A stretch of DNA of 7,604 nt, taken from NCBI GenBank assembly GCA_003228395.1, contig QIDJ01000005.1, forward strand, positions 1-7,604, in the 5' to 3' direction. The DNA comes from Flammeovirgaceae bacterium (lineage in GTDB: Bacteria > Bacteroidota > Bacteroidia > Cytophagales > Cyclobacteriaceae). How positions within the stretch are numbered: the first letter of the stretch is position 1; each line of letters starts with the position of its first letter. The notes beneath the pieces were generated by a model that saw nothing but the letters and a program-made list of their open reading frames with translations, made no database searches and was not told where the DNA came from. The position numbers and the translations under genes were made by a program. Positions 1-6,976 of the stretch are shown here, in pieces.

Positions 1-453
1 ATCGTTTCGCATAATCGTTATTTTATCTCACAGACAGTCAACAAGATATGGTACATTGAAAATTTTCGGATAAAGGAATACCCTGGAACACTCGATGAAT
101 ATACCTGGTGGATGGAGCAGCGAAAAAAAAATAACGCTTACACTTTACCAGATGCTGAAAAAAGGCCCGATTCTGGAATTAAGTCCGGGAAAAATAACAG
201 AAGCAGAAAAGGAAATAAAGACACGGAAGAAAAAAAACTTCAGGAGAAATTGTCAGAAGTTGAAGACCGTATTAACCAACTGGAATCCGACATCCGTGGC
301 CTTGAAGAAAAAATGAGTTTGGTTGATGTGTATTCGGATACGGAAAAACTAATGGCTGTAAACCAGGCATATGAATCTGCTAAAAGTGCACTTAGAGCAG
401 CAAATTCTGATTGGGAAAATCTCGCCGGTAAATTAGATAAACTAACATCCTGA
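1..453 (+). CDS. ABC-F family ATPase, C-terminal part (5' end outside window)
   Basis: This is the tail of a ribosome-associated ABC-F ATPase, a cytosolic protein with two ATP-binding cassettes and no membrane part. Reading frame 1 is open from the first base to a TGA at 451-453, giving 150 residues. It opens inside the second cassette with the H-loop (switch histidine) as IVSHNRYFISQTVNKIWYIE, followed by the family's typical YPGTLDEYTWW segment at residues 27-37. After a lysine-rich linker (about 38-75) comes a heptad-rich helical region (about 76-147, e.g. LSEVEDRINQLESDIRGLEE) matching the C-terminal coiled-coil extension of Uup-like members. The usual H-loop is SHDRYF; here Asp is Asn. 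The Walker motifs and signature lie outside the window, so the subgroup (Uup, EttA, a resistance type) cannot be fixed; the coiled coil favours Uup-like. It converges on the next gene with a 7-base gap. Confidence 0.9.
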   Translation: MVSHNRYFISQTVNKIWYIENFRIKEYPGTLDEYTWWMEQRKKNNAYTLPDAEKRPDSGIKSGKNNRSRKGNKDTEEKKLQEKLSEVEDRINQLESDIRGLEEKMSLVDVYSDTEKLMAVNQAYESAKSALRAANSDWENLAGKLDKLTS

Positions 454-460
454 CAACCAG

Positions 461-1222
461 TCAGAAAGCCATACCCACAGTAAAGGCAATATTTCTGAAG
501 TTACGTTTCTCAACTGAAACATTACCACTTCCGTTCCACCACCACAAATTTTCATATGTGAGCTTTCCTGACTGGTGTTTATACGCCAGGTTTAATGTCA
601 AAGAGGAATTAATTCCCTTTATTTTGATTCCGCTACCGATTTCCCAGTACATACCTCCCTTAACATCATCAATATTCGTCCACTCGCTATTGGTACTTTT
701 CACCCACATGGGTGCATATCCCAGATTAAGGTTCATAACCGGCACCACACGCCCGGATCCGATATCTCCCCTCCCACTAATGTATATGGGTAAAGCGGAA
801 GTTTCTCCATATCTGTCAAACCCCAATCCTAATCCTGCACGGATACCCCGTCGAATCCAAACGCCGTTTACCGTATGTAATGTCCAGTCAGGAGAAACTC
901 CTGAGAATTCACTCGATTTCAAAAAAATCAGTCCGGTTGATGTTTCGTTAAAATATCCCGTTTGTTTGCTGGTAAACGCATTGTACTTAAAAGAAACACT
1001 TCTGAACCGTTTAATTTTATCGTAGCTGATCACAACTTGTTGCGTATCCAATACCATCACTTTAATATAGTCGTCAATCTCGTTTTCAACTATGATACCC
1101 CGTATGATGCTTCCATCTTTCAGGTGAATTTTTGCAAGATTATGTTGACCGAACACTATGCCGGTTGATATGAACAATATGATTCCGAAAAAAATAATTA
1201 ATGTCCTTGCCATATTACTCAT
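461..1222 (-). CDS. Small outer-membrane beta-barrel protein, unknown role
   Basis: The 253-residue product has a hydrophobic N-terminal segment (residues 7-24) ending VFG|Q, a good signal peptidase I site. Residues 31-73 form a short beta-rich module built around LKDGSIIRGIIVEN and a later ISYDKIKRF; this resembles the small N-terminal beta module seen on many Bacteroidota envelope proteins, where a ligand is not known. From about 90 on, alternating hydrophobic/polar strands with glycines and aromatics (GIRAGLGLGF, MYWEIGSGIKIKG, SSLTLNLAYKH) end in Phe253, the usual last residue of outer-membrane barrels. Its ATG overlaps the stop of the upstream lipoprotein gene as ATGA (1219-1222), which points to translational coupling; a second ATG three codons in (1213) is possible. 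Read as an outer-membrane protein of about 8-10 strands partnering the lipoprotein. I recognise no named family and no function should be assumed. Confidence 0.8.
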   Translation of the reverse strand: MSNMARTLIIFFGIILFISTGIVFGQHNLAKIHLKDGSIIRGIIVENEIDDYIKVMVLDTQQVVISYDKIKRFRSVSFKYNAFTSKQTGYFNETSTGLIFLKSSEFSGVSPDWTLHTVNGVWIRRGIRAGLGLGFDRYGETSALPIYISGRGDIGSGRVVPVMNLNLGYAPMWVKSTNSEWTNIDDVKGGMYWEIGSGIKIKGINSSLTLNLAYKHQSGKLTYENLWWWNGSGNVSVEKRNFRNIAFTVGMAF

Positions 1223-2514
1223 TTTTCATTCGATAGGATAGGTATAAAACTTAACAGCTCTATGTTTTCAATGTCTGAATAATCATACTGGTACAGCCCG
1301 TCCTCCCCTACAGCCAACAATACCTTCTGCCATGGTATCACGTCAAATACATTGATATCATTAAAAACTGCAATTAAATTTGATGAAATTTTATCCACAT
1401 CAGCAATATCATACACCCGCAGTCCAAATTCAGCTTCACAAATAAATAACACATCCCCATCAAGGCCCAGACCATACGGATTTTGCATCTGATACGTCCT
1501 GTGCAGTCTGGGGTTTTCAATACTTGAAATATCAATTACATCAAGTTGATTGGTAAATCCCTGGCATGTGTTGCCCGATCGCAGCGTTACAAATGCATAG
1601 TCGTCATTGGCAACCACCGGATCACAGGCAGTAACATGCAGAAATGATGATACATATGCCGGACTAGCAGGAGTTGATGTGTCGAAAATGAACATTCCCG
1701 CTTGAGCGCCAATAAATAACTTATCTTTAAATGGGAAAATAGTTTCCACATCCCAGGATACCTCCACGCTATTTTCATACTCCGGCGATGATGTATCAGA
1801 TATATCAAAGACATTCAGATTATAGCTGTCCACCGCATACAGAAAATCTGATTGTATGGCAAACCTGGCCATGGAGCCACCGATGCCTGTTGGAGTTGAT
1901 GGACCGGATGAGCTGGATGAGGCAGCAACCGTGGCGTCAGCCATAGCTACCCCAAATCCCAGTAAAATTGGCCCGCCGGTACTTCGGCAATCGTCCGTCA
2001 CTTCCATTTGCTGAACTTCTGTCCAGCCGGTAATTACTACCCCGTCGTCGGCAGCAAAACCAAATTGTATATTGTAATTTGGAAATACATTCTCAAGCCG
2101 GGTAATAAGCCGGATATTTTCTATATCCGAAATATCAATGGCAAGTAAATCCACATAGCTATCGGCATAGAGTATATTATTCTTTACTGCAATATCGAAG
2201 TTGCCCGGTATGTTAACAAATTTTTCGTTTACCGGATTTCTGTTGTCCGCGTTGTTGATGATATGTACCCCTTCACCAGGTTCATTAATTAATACATATT
2301 GACCATACAAATAAATCTTACCCGGGCTATTAAGTTCGGCCGGTTCGCCGATTTTAAACCCATCTCTAACTTCCTGTGTTGTGGCATAGACCGGTTCAAA
2401 ATACGTATAAGTACTCGTGGTTTCACACGTATCGGTGCAACCGGAAGATGCCATCATAGCAAAAAATGCACTGCTGATCAAATAAAACGTAATGTCATTC
2501 TTATTCAACTTCAT
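1219..2514 (-). CDS. LVIVD-repeat beta-propeller lipoprotein
   Basis: The 431-residue protein starts with Lys-rich residues and a hydrophobic stretch (9-22), followed by SSGC at 23-26. This is a loose but plausible Bacteroidota lipobox, so Cys26 is probably lipidated and the protein anchored in the outer membrane. The body carries the LVIVD repeat, with the core hydrophobic-D-[IT]-S/D-x-x-x-P, at about 83-95, 123-137, 233-246, 274-288, 324-337, 365-378 and 407-420 (for example LNVFDISDTSSPEY and LDVIDISSIENPRL). Seven copies suit a closed propeller. A Ser/Gly/Pro-rich segment at 195-214 precedes GGSMARF. Extra cysteines at 30, 176, 297 and 317 could form disulphides. Proteins of this family are common in Bacteroidota and have no established biochemical role. 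The gene sits 130 bases after the tethered barrel gene and is coupled by a 4-base overlap to the next barrel gene, which suggests a joint surface product. Confidence 0.85.
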   Translation of the reverse strand: MKLNKNDITFYLISSAFFAMMASSGCTDTCETTSTYTYFEPVYATTQEVRDGFKIGEPAELNSPGKIYLYGQYVLINEPGEGVHIINNADNRNPVNEKFVNIPGNFDIAVKNNILYADSYVDLLAIDISDIENIRLITRLENVFPNYNIQFGFAADDGVVITGWTEVQQMEVTDDCRSTGGPILLGFGVAMADATVAASSSSSGPSTPTGIGGSMARFAIQSDFLYAVDSYNLNVFDISDTSSPEYENSVEVSWDVETIFPFKDKLFIGAQAGMFIFDTSTPASPAYVSSFLHVTACDPVVANDDYAFVTLRSGNTCQGFTNQLDVIDISSIENPRLHRTYQMQNPYGLGLDGDVLFICEAEFGLRVYDIADVDKISSNLIAVFNDINVFDVIPWQKVLLAVGEDGLYQYDYSDIENIELLSFIPILSNEK

Positions 2515-2571
2515 AACCGTATTATTTTGGATTCATATACATGACACACACCCGACCGGTTTGGTTGTAAT

Positions 2572-2609
2572 GGTTTAAGTGATTCGTTAATCTTTATACA
2601 ATTTAAACC
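2572..2609. repeat. Imperfect inverted repeat upstream of the lipoprotein gene
   Basis: GGTTTAA at 2572-2578 pairs with TTAAACC at 2603-2609, and the spacer holds a smaller GATT/AATC pair at 2581-2584 and 2589-2592. It lies 58-95 bases upstream of the lipoprotein start in the 130-base gap after the tethered barrel gene. There is no T-run after the stem on either strand, so it does not look like an intrinsic terminator; an operator or chance AT-rich pairing are both possible. I see no clear TAnnTTTG promoter in this gap. Confidence 0.3.
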
Positions 2610-2644
2610 TGCTACAGAGGATTTTCAGGTAAATTAAATATTGA

Positions 2645-3940
2645 CTACCTGATCATATACCTTAGACTAATACCAATATTAAATGAATTTGGCACAATAC
2701 TGAAGTTAGCGTCCGGTTTGGTGATTTCCGTAAGTCCAATGCTATACTGAGGCACAACCGAGAACTGATAATACCTGGCGAAAGTAATATATACCTCTGT
2801 CCCGATAAGCGCCGACCAGCTTAACGGCCGGTACGGCGACTGAGTACCTGAAATACTGTACTCCTGATAAGATTCAGATTGAATCGTGTTGTTCAACAGA
2901 ATATTTGATGAAAATCCTCCGGTTGCCAGCCATCCGACTCTTTTATCAATAATCAGGTATCCGGCTTTCACCGGTATAGTCAGAAATTTAAAGCTGTTTG
3001 TAACCTGGTAATTAGTTACATTCAGTAAATCGCCGGAAAATTGGGCTTTGTGAAACACCGGATAAATCACATCCCCCGTTTCGATCACCGCATTGGTATT
3101 GGCAGGAAGCTCTGAATACATATAGTTCAGGCCCGTTTCCAACATCCATTTGCGTCCGATTTTTCCGCCAACGCCTATTCCTGCTCCATACGAAAAGCCG
3201 GGTTTCTCATTAGTGTCCACGTAAACCCCGGCCCCATCATTGGCCTCAAAAGCTGTAGCCGCATCCGCATACACGCCACCGAAACTTACGGGCGCTGCCG
3301 CTTTATAACTGCCCGTAGCAAAGCCGGCTTTTGCCCATACCTTTTGCGCTACATCCTGTTCGGCGCCCGCTTTTGTCCAGAATGGAATCATTTGCGGCTC
3401 GTACGCTGGATTTTTAACACCCATATCAAATATTCCCCGTTGCGTAATTTCAGGGAAATTCGTGTCCATCAATGCAGGCCTGGATTCACCAGATTCTGTA
3501 TTGTTAACTAGTAATTCATCATCGGGCACTGCGGTACTGGGTATGGTTGTAGTTTCACTATCTTTTTTCAACATGGCTGTACCTGGTGTATCATCTATTT
3601 CCCGGAGCAGGTCCTTTTTCTCCACAATTACGGGTGGTAGCTTTTTATCAGGCGAATCTTTTATTTCATTGCTGTTAGTCTGGTCATTTTCTTTTATTGT
3701 TTCCGTCATAACAATTTCTGATTTCTGAGTGCTTAAGCCATTGAAAATGGCAATACTGGCAGCAAAAACCAGGGAAGCCGCTGCAACCAGCTGGAATAAA
3801 AACAACCGTTTTTTATACTTGCCGCTTTTTCCCGCCGCCAGATTAAGGGCAATATTCTCCCACACCCGTGGCGAAGGGGCAATCTCCGCATTCTCAAATG
3901 CGAACCGGAAACTTTCTTCAAATTGATTGGCGCTGTTCAT
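2645..3940 (-). CDS. Inner-membrane-tethered beta-barrel protein, putative anti-sigma partner
   Basis: Numbered from the chosen start (431 residues): a cytoplasmic head (1-45) containing EESFRFAFENAE and SPRVWENIALNL, then a KYKKR basic patch, one membrane helix (about 46-67), a charged, Pro/Thr/Ser-rich periplasmic linker (70-195), and a glycine/aromatic-rich beta-barrel domain (200-431) like the Bacteroidota porin-type OMP families. The head resembles the short cytoplasmic regions found behind ECF sigma genes in this phylum, so an anti-sigma or sigma-tuning role is inferred, not shown. An uncleaved helix joined to a barrel domain is topologically odd, since it would have to reach from inner to outer membrane or keep the barrel domain periplasmic. 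I chose the ATG at 3940: the sigma stop TAA ends one base before it, and GGAG lies 9 bases upstream. An ATG at 3955 would add five residues and overlap the sigma gene by 14 bases. Confidence 0.8.
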   Translation of the reverse strand: MNSANQFEESFRFAFENAEIAPSPRVWENIALNLAAGKSGKYKKRLFLFQLVAAASLVFAASIAIFNGLSTQKSEIVMTETIKENDQTNSNEIKDSPDKKLPPVIVEKKDLLREIDDTPGTAMLKKDSETTTIPSTAVPDDELLVNNTESGESRPALMDTNFPEITQRGIFDMGVKNPAYEPQMIPFWTKAGAEQDVAQKVWAKAGFATGSYKAAAPVSFGGVYADAATAFEANDGAGVYVDTNEKPGFSYGAGIGVGGKIGRKWMLETGLNYMYSELPANTNAVIETGDVIYPVFHKAQFSGDLLNVTNYQVTNSFKFLTIPVKAGYLIIDKRVGWLATGGFSSNILLNNTIQSESYQEYSISGTQSPYRPLSWSALIGTEVYITFARYYQFSVVPQYSIGLTEITKPDANFSIVPNSFNIGISLRYMIR

Positions 3941-3941
3941 T

Positions 3942-4499
3942 TTATACGGCTCCATAATTTACATTTTCAAACGCTACAAGCTTTTCCCTGAGCATCTTTC
4001 TTGCCCTGGAATATTGCGATTTACTGGTCCCGCTGCTGATCCCCAGCTTTTTGGCAATCTCAGAATGACTGTATCCCTCTATGGCATACAGGTTGAAAAT
4101 AACCTGGCAACCCACCGGAAGTGCCTGAATCATTTTCAGTAATTCCTGAAAGTGAATTTTCGAGAGATTTATTTCACTCTCATCGGATATTGTATTTTCC
4201 TCCACCTGCGACATCGGAAACATATAAAGTTTGCTTCTGTTTTGATTCAAAGCGGTATTTATCACAATGCGTTTTATCCAGCCTCCCAGCTTATCATCTT
4301 GTTTCAGAGATCCTATCTTTTGAAATATCTTTACAAATGCATCCTGCAGGATATCTTCTGCTTCTGGTACAGATTTTGAATACCTTAATGCAATCACCAT
4401 CATTTTAGGTGCAAAAAGGCCGTAAAGCTCCTTTTGAGCCTGATTGTCTCCTTTTTTGCATGCTTTTATCAGTTTATGATCAGCAGTACCTAATGACAC
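3942..4499 (-). CDS. ECF-family RNA polymerase sigma factor
   Basis: The 185-residue protein is a two-domain sigma-70-family factor of the extracytoplasmic function type, directing RNA polymerase to a small regulon. Sigma region 2 covers about residues 9-88; region 2.2/2.3 is visible as AEDILQDAFVKIFQKI (47-62) followed by GGWIKRIVINTALNQNR. Region 4 covers about 118-175: LPVGCQVIFNLYAIEGYSHS then EIAKKLGISSGTSKSQYSRA, the helix-turn-helix that reads the -35 element. No region 3 or extra C-terminal domain is present. The start is GTG; the frame is closed by a TAA 27 bases upstream and there is no in-frame ATG between, so GTG is the best choice though no ribosome site is close. The next gene begins one base after the stop, typical of sigma/anti-sigma operons. 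Target promoters cannot be read from the window; autoregulation is likely for the class but unproven here. Confidence 0.93.
   Translation of the reverse strand: MSLGTADHKLIKACKKGDNQAQKELYGLFAPKMMVIALRYSKSVPEAEDILQDAFVKIFQKIGSLKQDDKLGGWIKRIVINTALNQNRSKLYMFPMSQVEENTISDESEINLSKIHFQELLKMIQALPVGCQVIFNLYAIEGYSHSEIAKKLGISSGTSKSQYSRARKMLREKLVAFENVNYGAV
3950..3953 (-). promoter_or_regulatory. Shine-Dalgarno site for the tethered barrel gene
   Basis: GGAG on the minus strand, within the last codons of the sigma gene, sits 9 bases before the ATG at 3940. Such a site is uncommon in this window and supports that start over the ATG at 3955. Its position inside the sigma coding region implies translation coupled to that of the sigma factor. 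Confidence 0.45.
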
Positions 4500-4587
4500 T
4501 ATGGTAATGGTTATCGCAAGGTTTCCTTATTTACTGTATTTTAGACACACATTTAACACAATAGGTTGGAAACCCTGACATTTTATT

Positions 4588-4595
4588 CAAAATTA
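4588..4595 (-). promoter_or_regulatory. Candidate Bacteroidota -7 box for the sigma gene
   Basis: Minus-strand TAATTTTG matches the Bacteroidota primary-sigma -7 consensus TAnnTTTG fully and would give a leader of about 80 bases before the GTG. The nearest upstream TTG is only 13 bases away, shorter than the usual spacing, so this is tentative. On the plus strand the only near match for the plug gene is TATTTTAG at 4537-4544 (one mismatch, no -33 element). Confidence 0.3.
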
Positions 4596-4620
4596 AAGTA
4601 AAATCCGCCAATTCCTGAAT

Positions 4621-5871
4621 ATGAAGATATATCCACATCTAATTATTATTTACGTATTATGCTGTGTGTGTACTCCCGTTCATTCTCAGTATGATGAGAA
4701 TACCGACCGGATATATAGCGAATACATAAAAACCGTTCGTCTTTTACCAACCATTAATACACCCAGGCAGGAACTTCTGCCTGCAGCCGCTCCACTCAAC
4801 AGAGAATTTACGCTGATGCTTGAATTCGATGACCTTTTTGCCGAGTATGAACGATATTACGTAAAGTTTATACATTGCAATGCCGATTGGTCACCCTCAG
4901 GACTATTTGCCCTCGACTACCTCGATGCATACAACGAATTTTTAATCGAAAATTACGATTTTTCATTCAATACAAAAGTCCCTTATCTGCATTATACTTT
5001 TATTCTTCCTCCATTTAAAATTCCAGGTAATTACTTGCTGATAGTGTACAGGGAATCAGAAGAAAATATTATGCTTACAAAAAGGTTTGTCATATACGAC
5101 AACAAGGTCCTTCTTAAAGGCGAATTTGATGCAATCGGGATGGCAACTGTGTCCAGGATGACACAGGAAATACAATTCAGCATCGATTACCGGGGAGCAG
5201 ATTTAAATAACCCGCGTCAAAACATCAAAGCTACCATCAAACAAAATCAGCGATGGAACAATACCATCTATGGGCTGGAGCCATCATTTGTAAGGGAAAG
5301 TTCCGGGATAATAGATTTCAAACATTTTGCTTTGGAAAACCAGTTTCATGGCGGCAATCAGTTCAGATTTTTTGATTTGCGTTCGCTCGAGTATTATGGT
5401 AGAAATGTGGACAAAGTGGATATTCATAAAGAAGTACCCCTGGCTACGCTCGAAATTGATAAACCCAGAAAAGGTTTAGCGTATAGCGAATACCGGGACA
5501 ATAATGGGAAATACCTGATATCACATCCCATTGAATCGGATTATGCATATGTTGAATTTTTTATCAATACCGAAAAGCTCTCCGGAAATGTGTATGTAAC
5601 CGGAGATTTTTCCAACTGGGAAATCGCCAACGATTACAAGATGGAATACCAGCAGAACCGGCAAGGATATTATAGGCTCATCATGCTGAAGCAGGGTTTT
5701 TATGATTATCAGTATTTGGTTGAAAGCTCAGATTTGCCCGTTAATTACCTTGAAGGAGATCATTTTGAAACAGAAAATGAATATGAAATACTGGTGTATT
5801 ATTATTCATTCGAATTAAATACGGACCTGCTGATCGGCTATTTCATACTTACCCGTAACTCCGGTTACTAA
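4621..5871 (+). CDS. Type IX secretion system plug protein (DUF5103 family)
   Basis: The 416-residue protein belongs to the family first called DUF5103 and now known as the T9SS Plug. In Flavobacterium the plug closes the periplasmic side of the giant SprA translocon at the outer membrane when no substrate is passing. A signal peptide (1-22, cleaved near HS|QY) is followed by IYSEYIKTVRLL (31-42), LMLEFDDL (65-72), HCNADWSPSGL (85-95), SFNTKVPYLHYTF (115-127) and IPGNYLLIVY (134-143), the hallmarks of the first plug domain. The second part shows GEFDAIG (167-173), IKQNQRWNN (206-214), FHGGNQFRFFD (242-252), LKQGFYDYQYLV (356-367) and TENEYEILVYY (384-394). Length and motif order are as in intact members. 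Cys14, 15 and 17 lie inside the signal helix and do not make a good lipobox. The gene is alone on this strand, divergent from the sigma operon, with no other T9SS gene in view. Confidence 0.92.
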   Translation: MKIYPHLIIIYVLCCVCTPVHSQYDENTDRIYSEYIKTVRLLPTINTPRQELLPAAAPLNREFTLMLEFDDLFAEYERYYVKFIHCNADWSPSGLFALDYLDAYNEFLIENYDFSFNTKVPYLHYTFILPPFKIPGNYLLIVYRESEENIMLTKRFVIYDNKVLLKGEFDAIGMATVSRMTQEIQFSIDYRGADLNNPRQNIKATIKQNQRWNNTIYGLEPSFVRESSGIIDFKHFALENQFHGGNQFRFFDLRSLEYYGRNVDKVDIHKEVPLATLEIDKPRKGLAYSEYRDNNGKYLISHPIESDYAYVEFFINTEKLSGNVYVTGDFSNWEIANDYKMEYQQNRQGYYRLIMLKQGFYDYQYLVESSDLPVNYLEGDHFETENEYEILVYYYSFELNTDLLIGYFILTRNSGY

Positions 5872-6671
5872 GCCAGCGCTTTTGATTTTCTTGCTATTAT
5901 TCGTTTTATCGGATCAGCGTTGGCAATATCGATCATCCCGAATCCCTTATGAGTGAATGACCCTAACCCATGCGTAAACACAAACTCCTGAACTTTTGCG
6001 TCGGCGTACAACGTAAAAGGAAATGTATAACCCCTCACTTCGAATTTTGCATCATGTTCCAATACCGGATAAATACGGGCGAATTTTTTATTCTGATACA
6101 TGAGCTTCCCTAAATAATTCCGGTCGGGTACGATCTGAAACCTGTAAAATGTGTTGATTTGTTTGACCGCATAAATCTCTTGCCTTTCAATCCGCTCCAT
6201 TGTAGTTTCATAAAGCAGGTCTGAAAACAAATCTTCTTCAGGGTTAATAAATGATTTACTCATCGGATCGTGGAAAACCGGTTTCCTGACAATAATGGGC
6301 GATATGCATACATACTTTACCTTATCACTAAATATAATCGGTTCTTCTTTCTCAATCATAGCAGGCGACAGTACCAGATTGCCTATTTCAAAATCTCCAA
6401 GTTCAAAAAGATTATCCAGAAAGTAATCCATGAAATCAGCATCGCTGCAACTGAAAACCAGGGTTATTTTATTTGAATAATAATGCAGGCCCCTGCGGCT
6501 GATTTGTATCTGACCTTTCAGTCCCGAAAAGTTATAGCCGGAATAATTACTGAACCTGGTATCGCCCCCTTTCAGGATTACCCCCTTAATAAGTTGAGCC
6601 AGCAGGTATTGATGATGAAAGGGAACATACCCTCCCTTGTTCAACAGATTAAATACAATTCTTATTCTCAC
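5868..6671 (-). CDS. cas6: Solitary Cas6-like RAMP protein
   Basis: Cas6 proteins bind CRISPR repeat RNA and cut it to make crRNAs. The 267-residue product fits the family end to end: a first strand MRIRIVFNLL, VPFHHQYLLAQLIKGVI at 16-32 (close to the Pyrococcus furiosus segment VPYNHQYYLQGLI, as I recall it), FSGLKG at 48-53, RGLHYYS at 60-66, the mid-protein YVCISPIIVRKP at 120-131, and the glycine-rich loop HGLGSFTHKGFGMID at 234-248. The usual catalytic set (Tyr31, His46, Lys52 in P. furiosus) is not matched: by hand alignment Lys29 replaces Tyr31 and no His lies in residues 33-53; His19/20 and His63 are the nearest. Start is GTG with AAGG only a few bases upstream. No array or other cas gene is visible. 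The stop overlaps that of the plug gene by 4 bases, tail to tail. Family assignment is firm; nuclease activity and a CRISPR role are uncertain. Confidence 0.85.
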   Translation of the reverse strand: MRIRIVFNLLNKGGYVPFHHQYLLAQLIKGVILKGGDTRFSNYSGYNFSGLKGQIQISRRGLHYYSNKITLVFSCSDADFMDYFLDNLFELGDFEIGNLVLSPAMIEKEEPIIFSDKVKYVCISPIIVRKPVFHDPMSKSFINPEEDLFSDLLYETTMERIERQEIYAVKQINTFYRFQIVPDRNYLGKLMYQNKKFARIYPVLEHDAKFEVRGYTFPFTLYADAKVQEFVFTHGLGSFTHKGFGMIDIANADPIKRIIARKSKALA

Positions 6672-6725
6672 GACCTTTTTGAAACTTTAGCAGCACATTT
6701 AAAAAATTAATAGTATTAAGCCAAC

Positions 6726-6759
6726 TATCAGCTACCAAAAAAATGGTTAGCTAAAGATA
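6726..6759. repeat. Inverted repeat in the cas6-like leader region
   Basis: TATC-AGCTA-CCA (6726-6737) pairs with TGG-T-TAGCT-AAA-GATA (6744-6759), leaving an A-only loop and two bulges. It lies about 55-90 bases upstream of the cas6-like start. Neither strand has a T-run after the stem, so it is not a standard terminator; an operator or a structured 5' leader are possible. Confidence 0.4.
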
Positions 6760-6810
6760 ATGAAAACAAAAAGTTAAATTCAAATTTCGGGTTGGCCGGC
6801 GCAGAGGGGC

Positions 6811-6976
6811 ATGTCATATCCGTGTCAGGTTTTTGCCATTTTTTATACAAAGAAGCAAAAATGTACAAAATCTCTGCCTTTTATGACATACGTTTTCCCC
6901 TCCATTTACACCCTATATGTTGCTCTACATGCCGTATGGCTATCATGGTGGTTTAAATTGCTCTTTTTTATGACAT
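6811..6976. repeat. Three copies of an 8-base motif ATGTCATA/TATGACAT
   Basis: ATGTCATA at 6811-6818 occurs again as its reverse complement TATGACAT at 6882-6889 and 6969-6976. The two reverse copies are 87 bases apart and both follow a T-rich run; the outer pair also shares one further base on the same side (GCATGTCATA against CCATGTCATA read in the same sense, then GGG/GGC). They could be binding sites or a decayed element; chance cannot be excluded. Confidence 0.35.

Noticed and set aside
112..453. Separate 113-residue gene starting at the ATG at 112
   Set aside because: The same frame is open to the first base of the window and encodes the ABC-F H-loop upstream, so this is the tail of a longer gene.
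450..464. CTGAC-AACCA-GTCAG hairpin over the two converging stop codons as a bidirectional terminator
   Set aside because: The stem has only five pairs and no T-run follows on either strand.
558..1025. Plus-strand frame of 155 codons antisense to the small barrel gene
   Set aside because: It lies wholly opposite a gene with a signal peptide, barrel strands and a C-terminal Phe; the antisense product has no signal, domain or plausible start context.
4621..4686. Lipoprotein signal in the plug protein (Cys14, Cys15, Cys17)
   Set aside because: The cysteines lack a fitting lipobox and lie within the hydrophobic helix; cleavage by signal peptidase I near residue 22 fits better.
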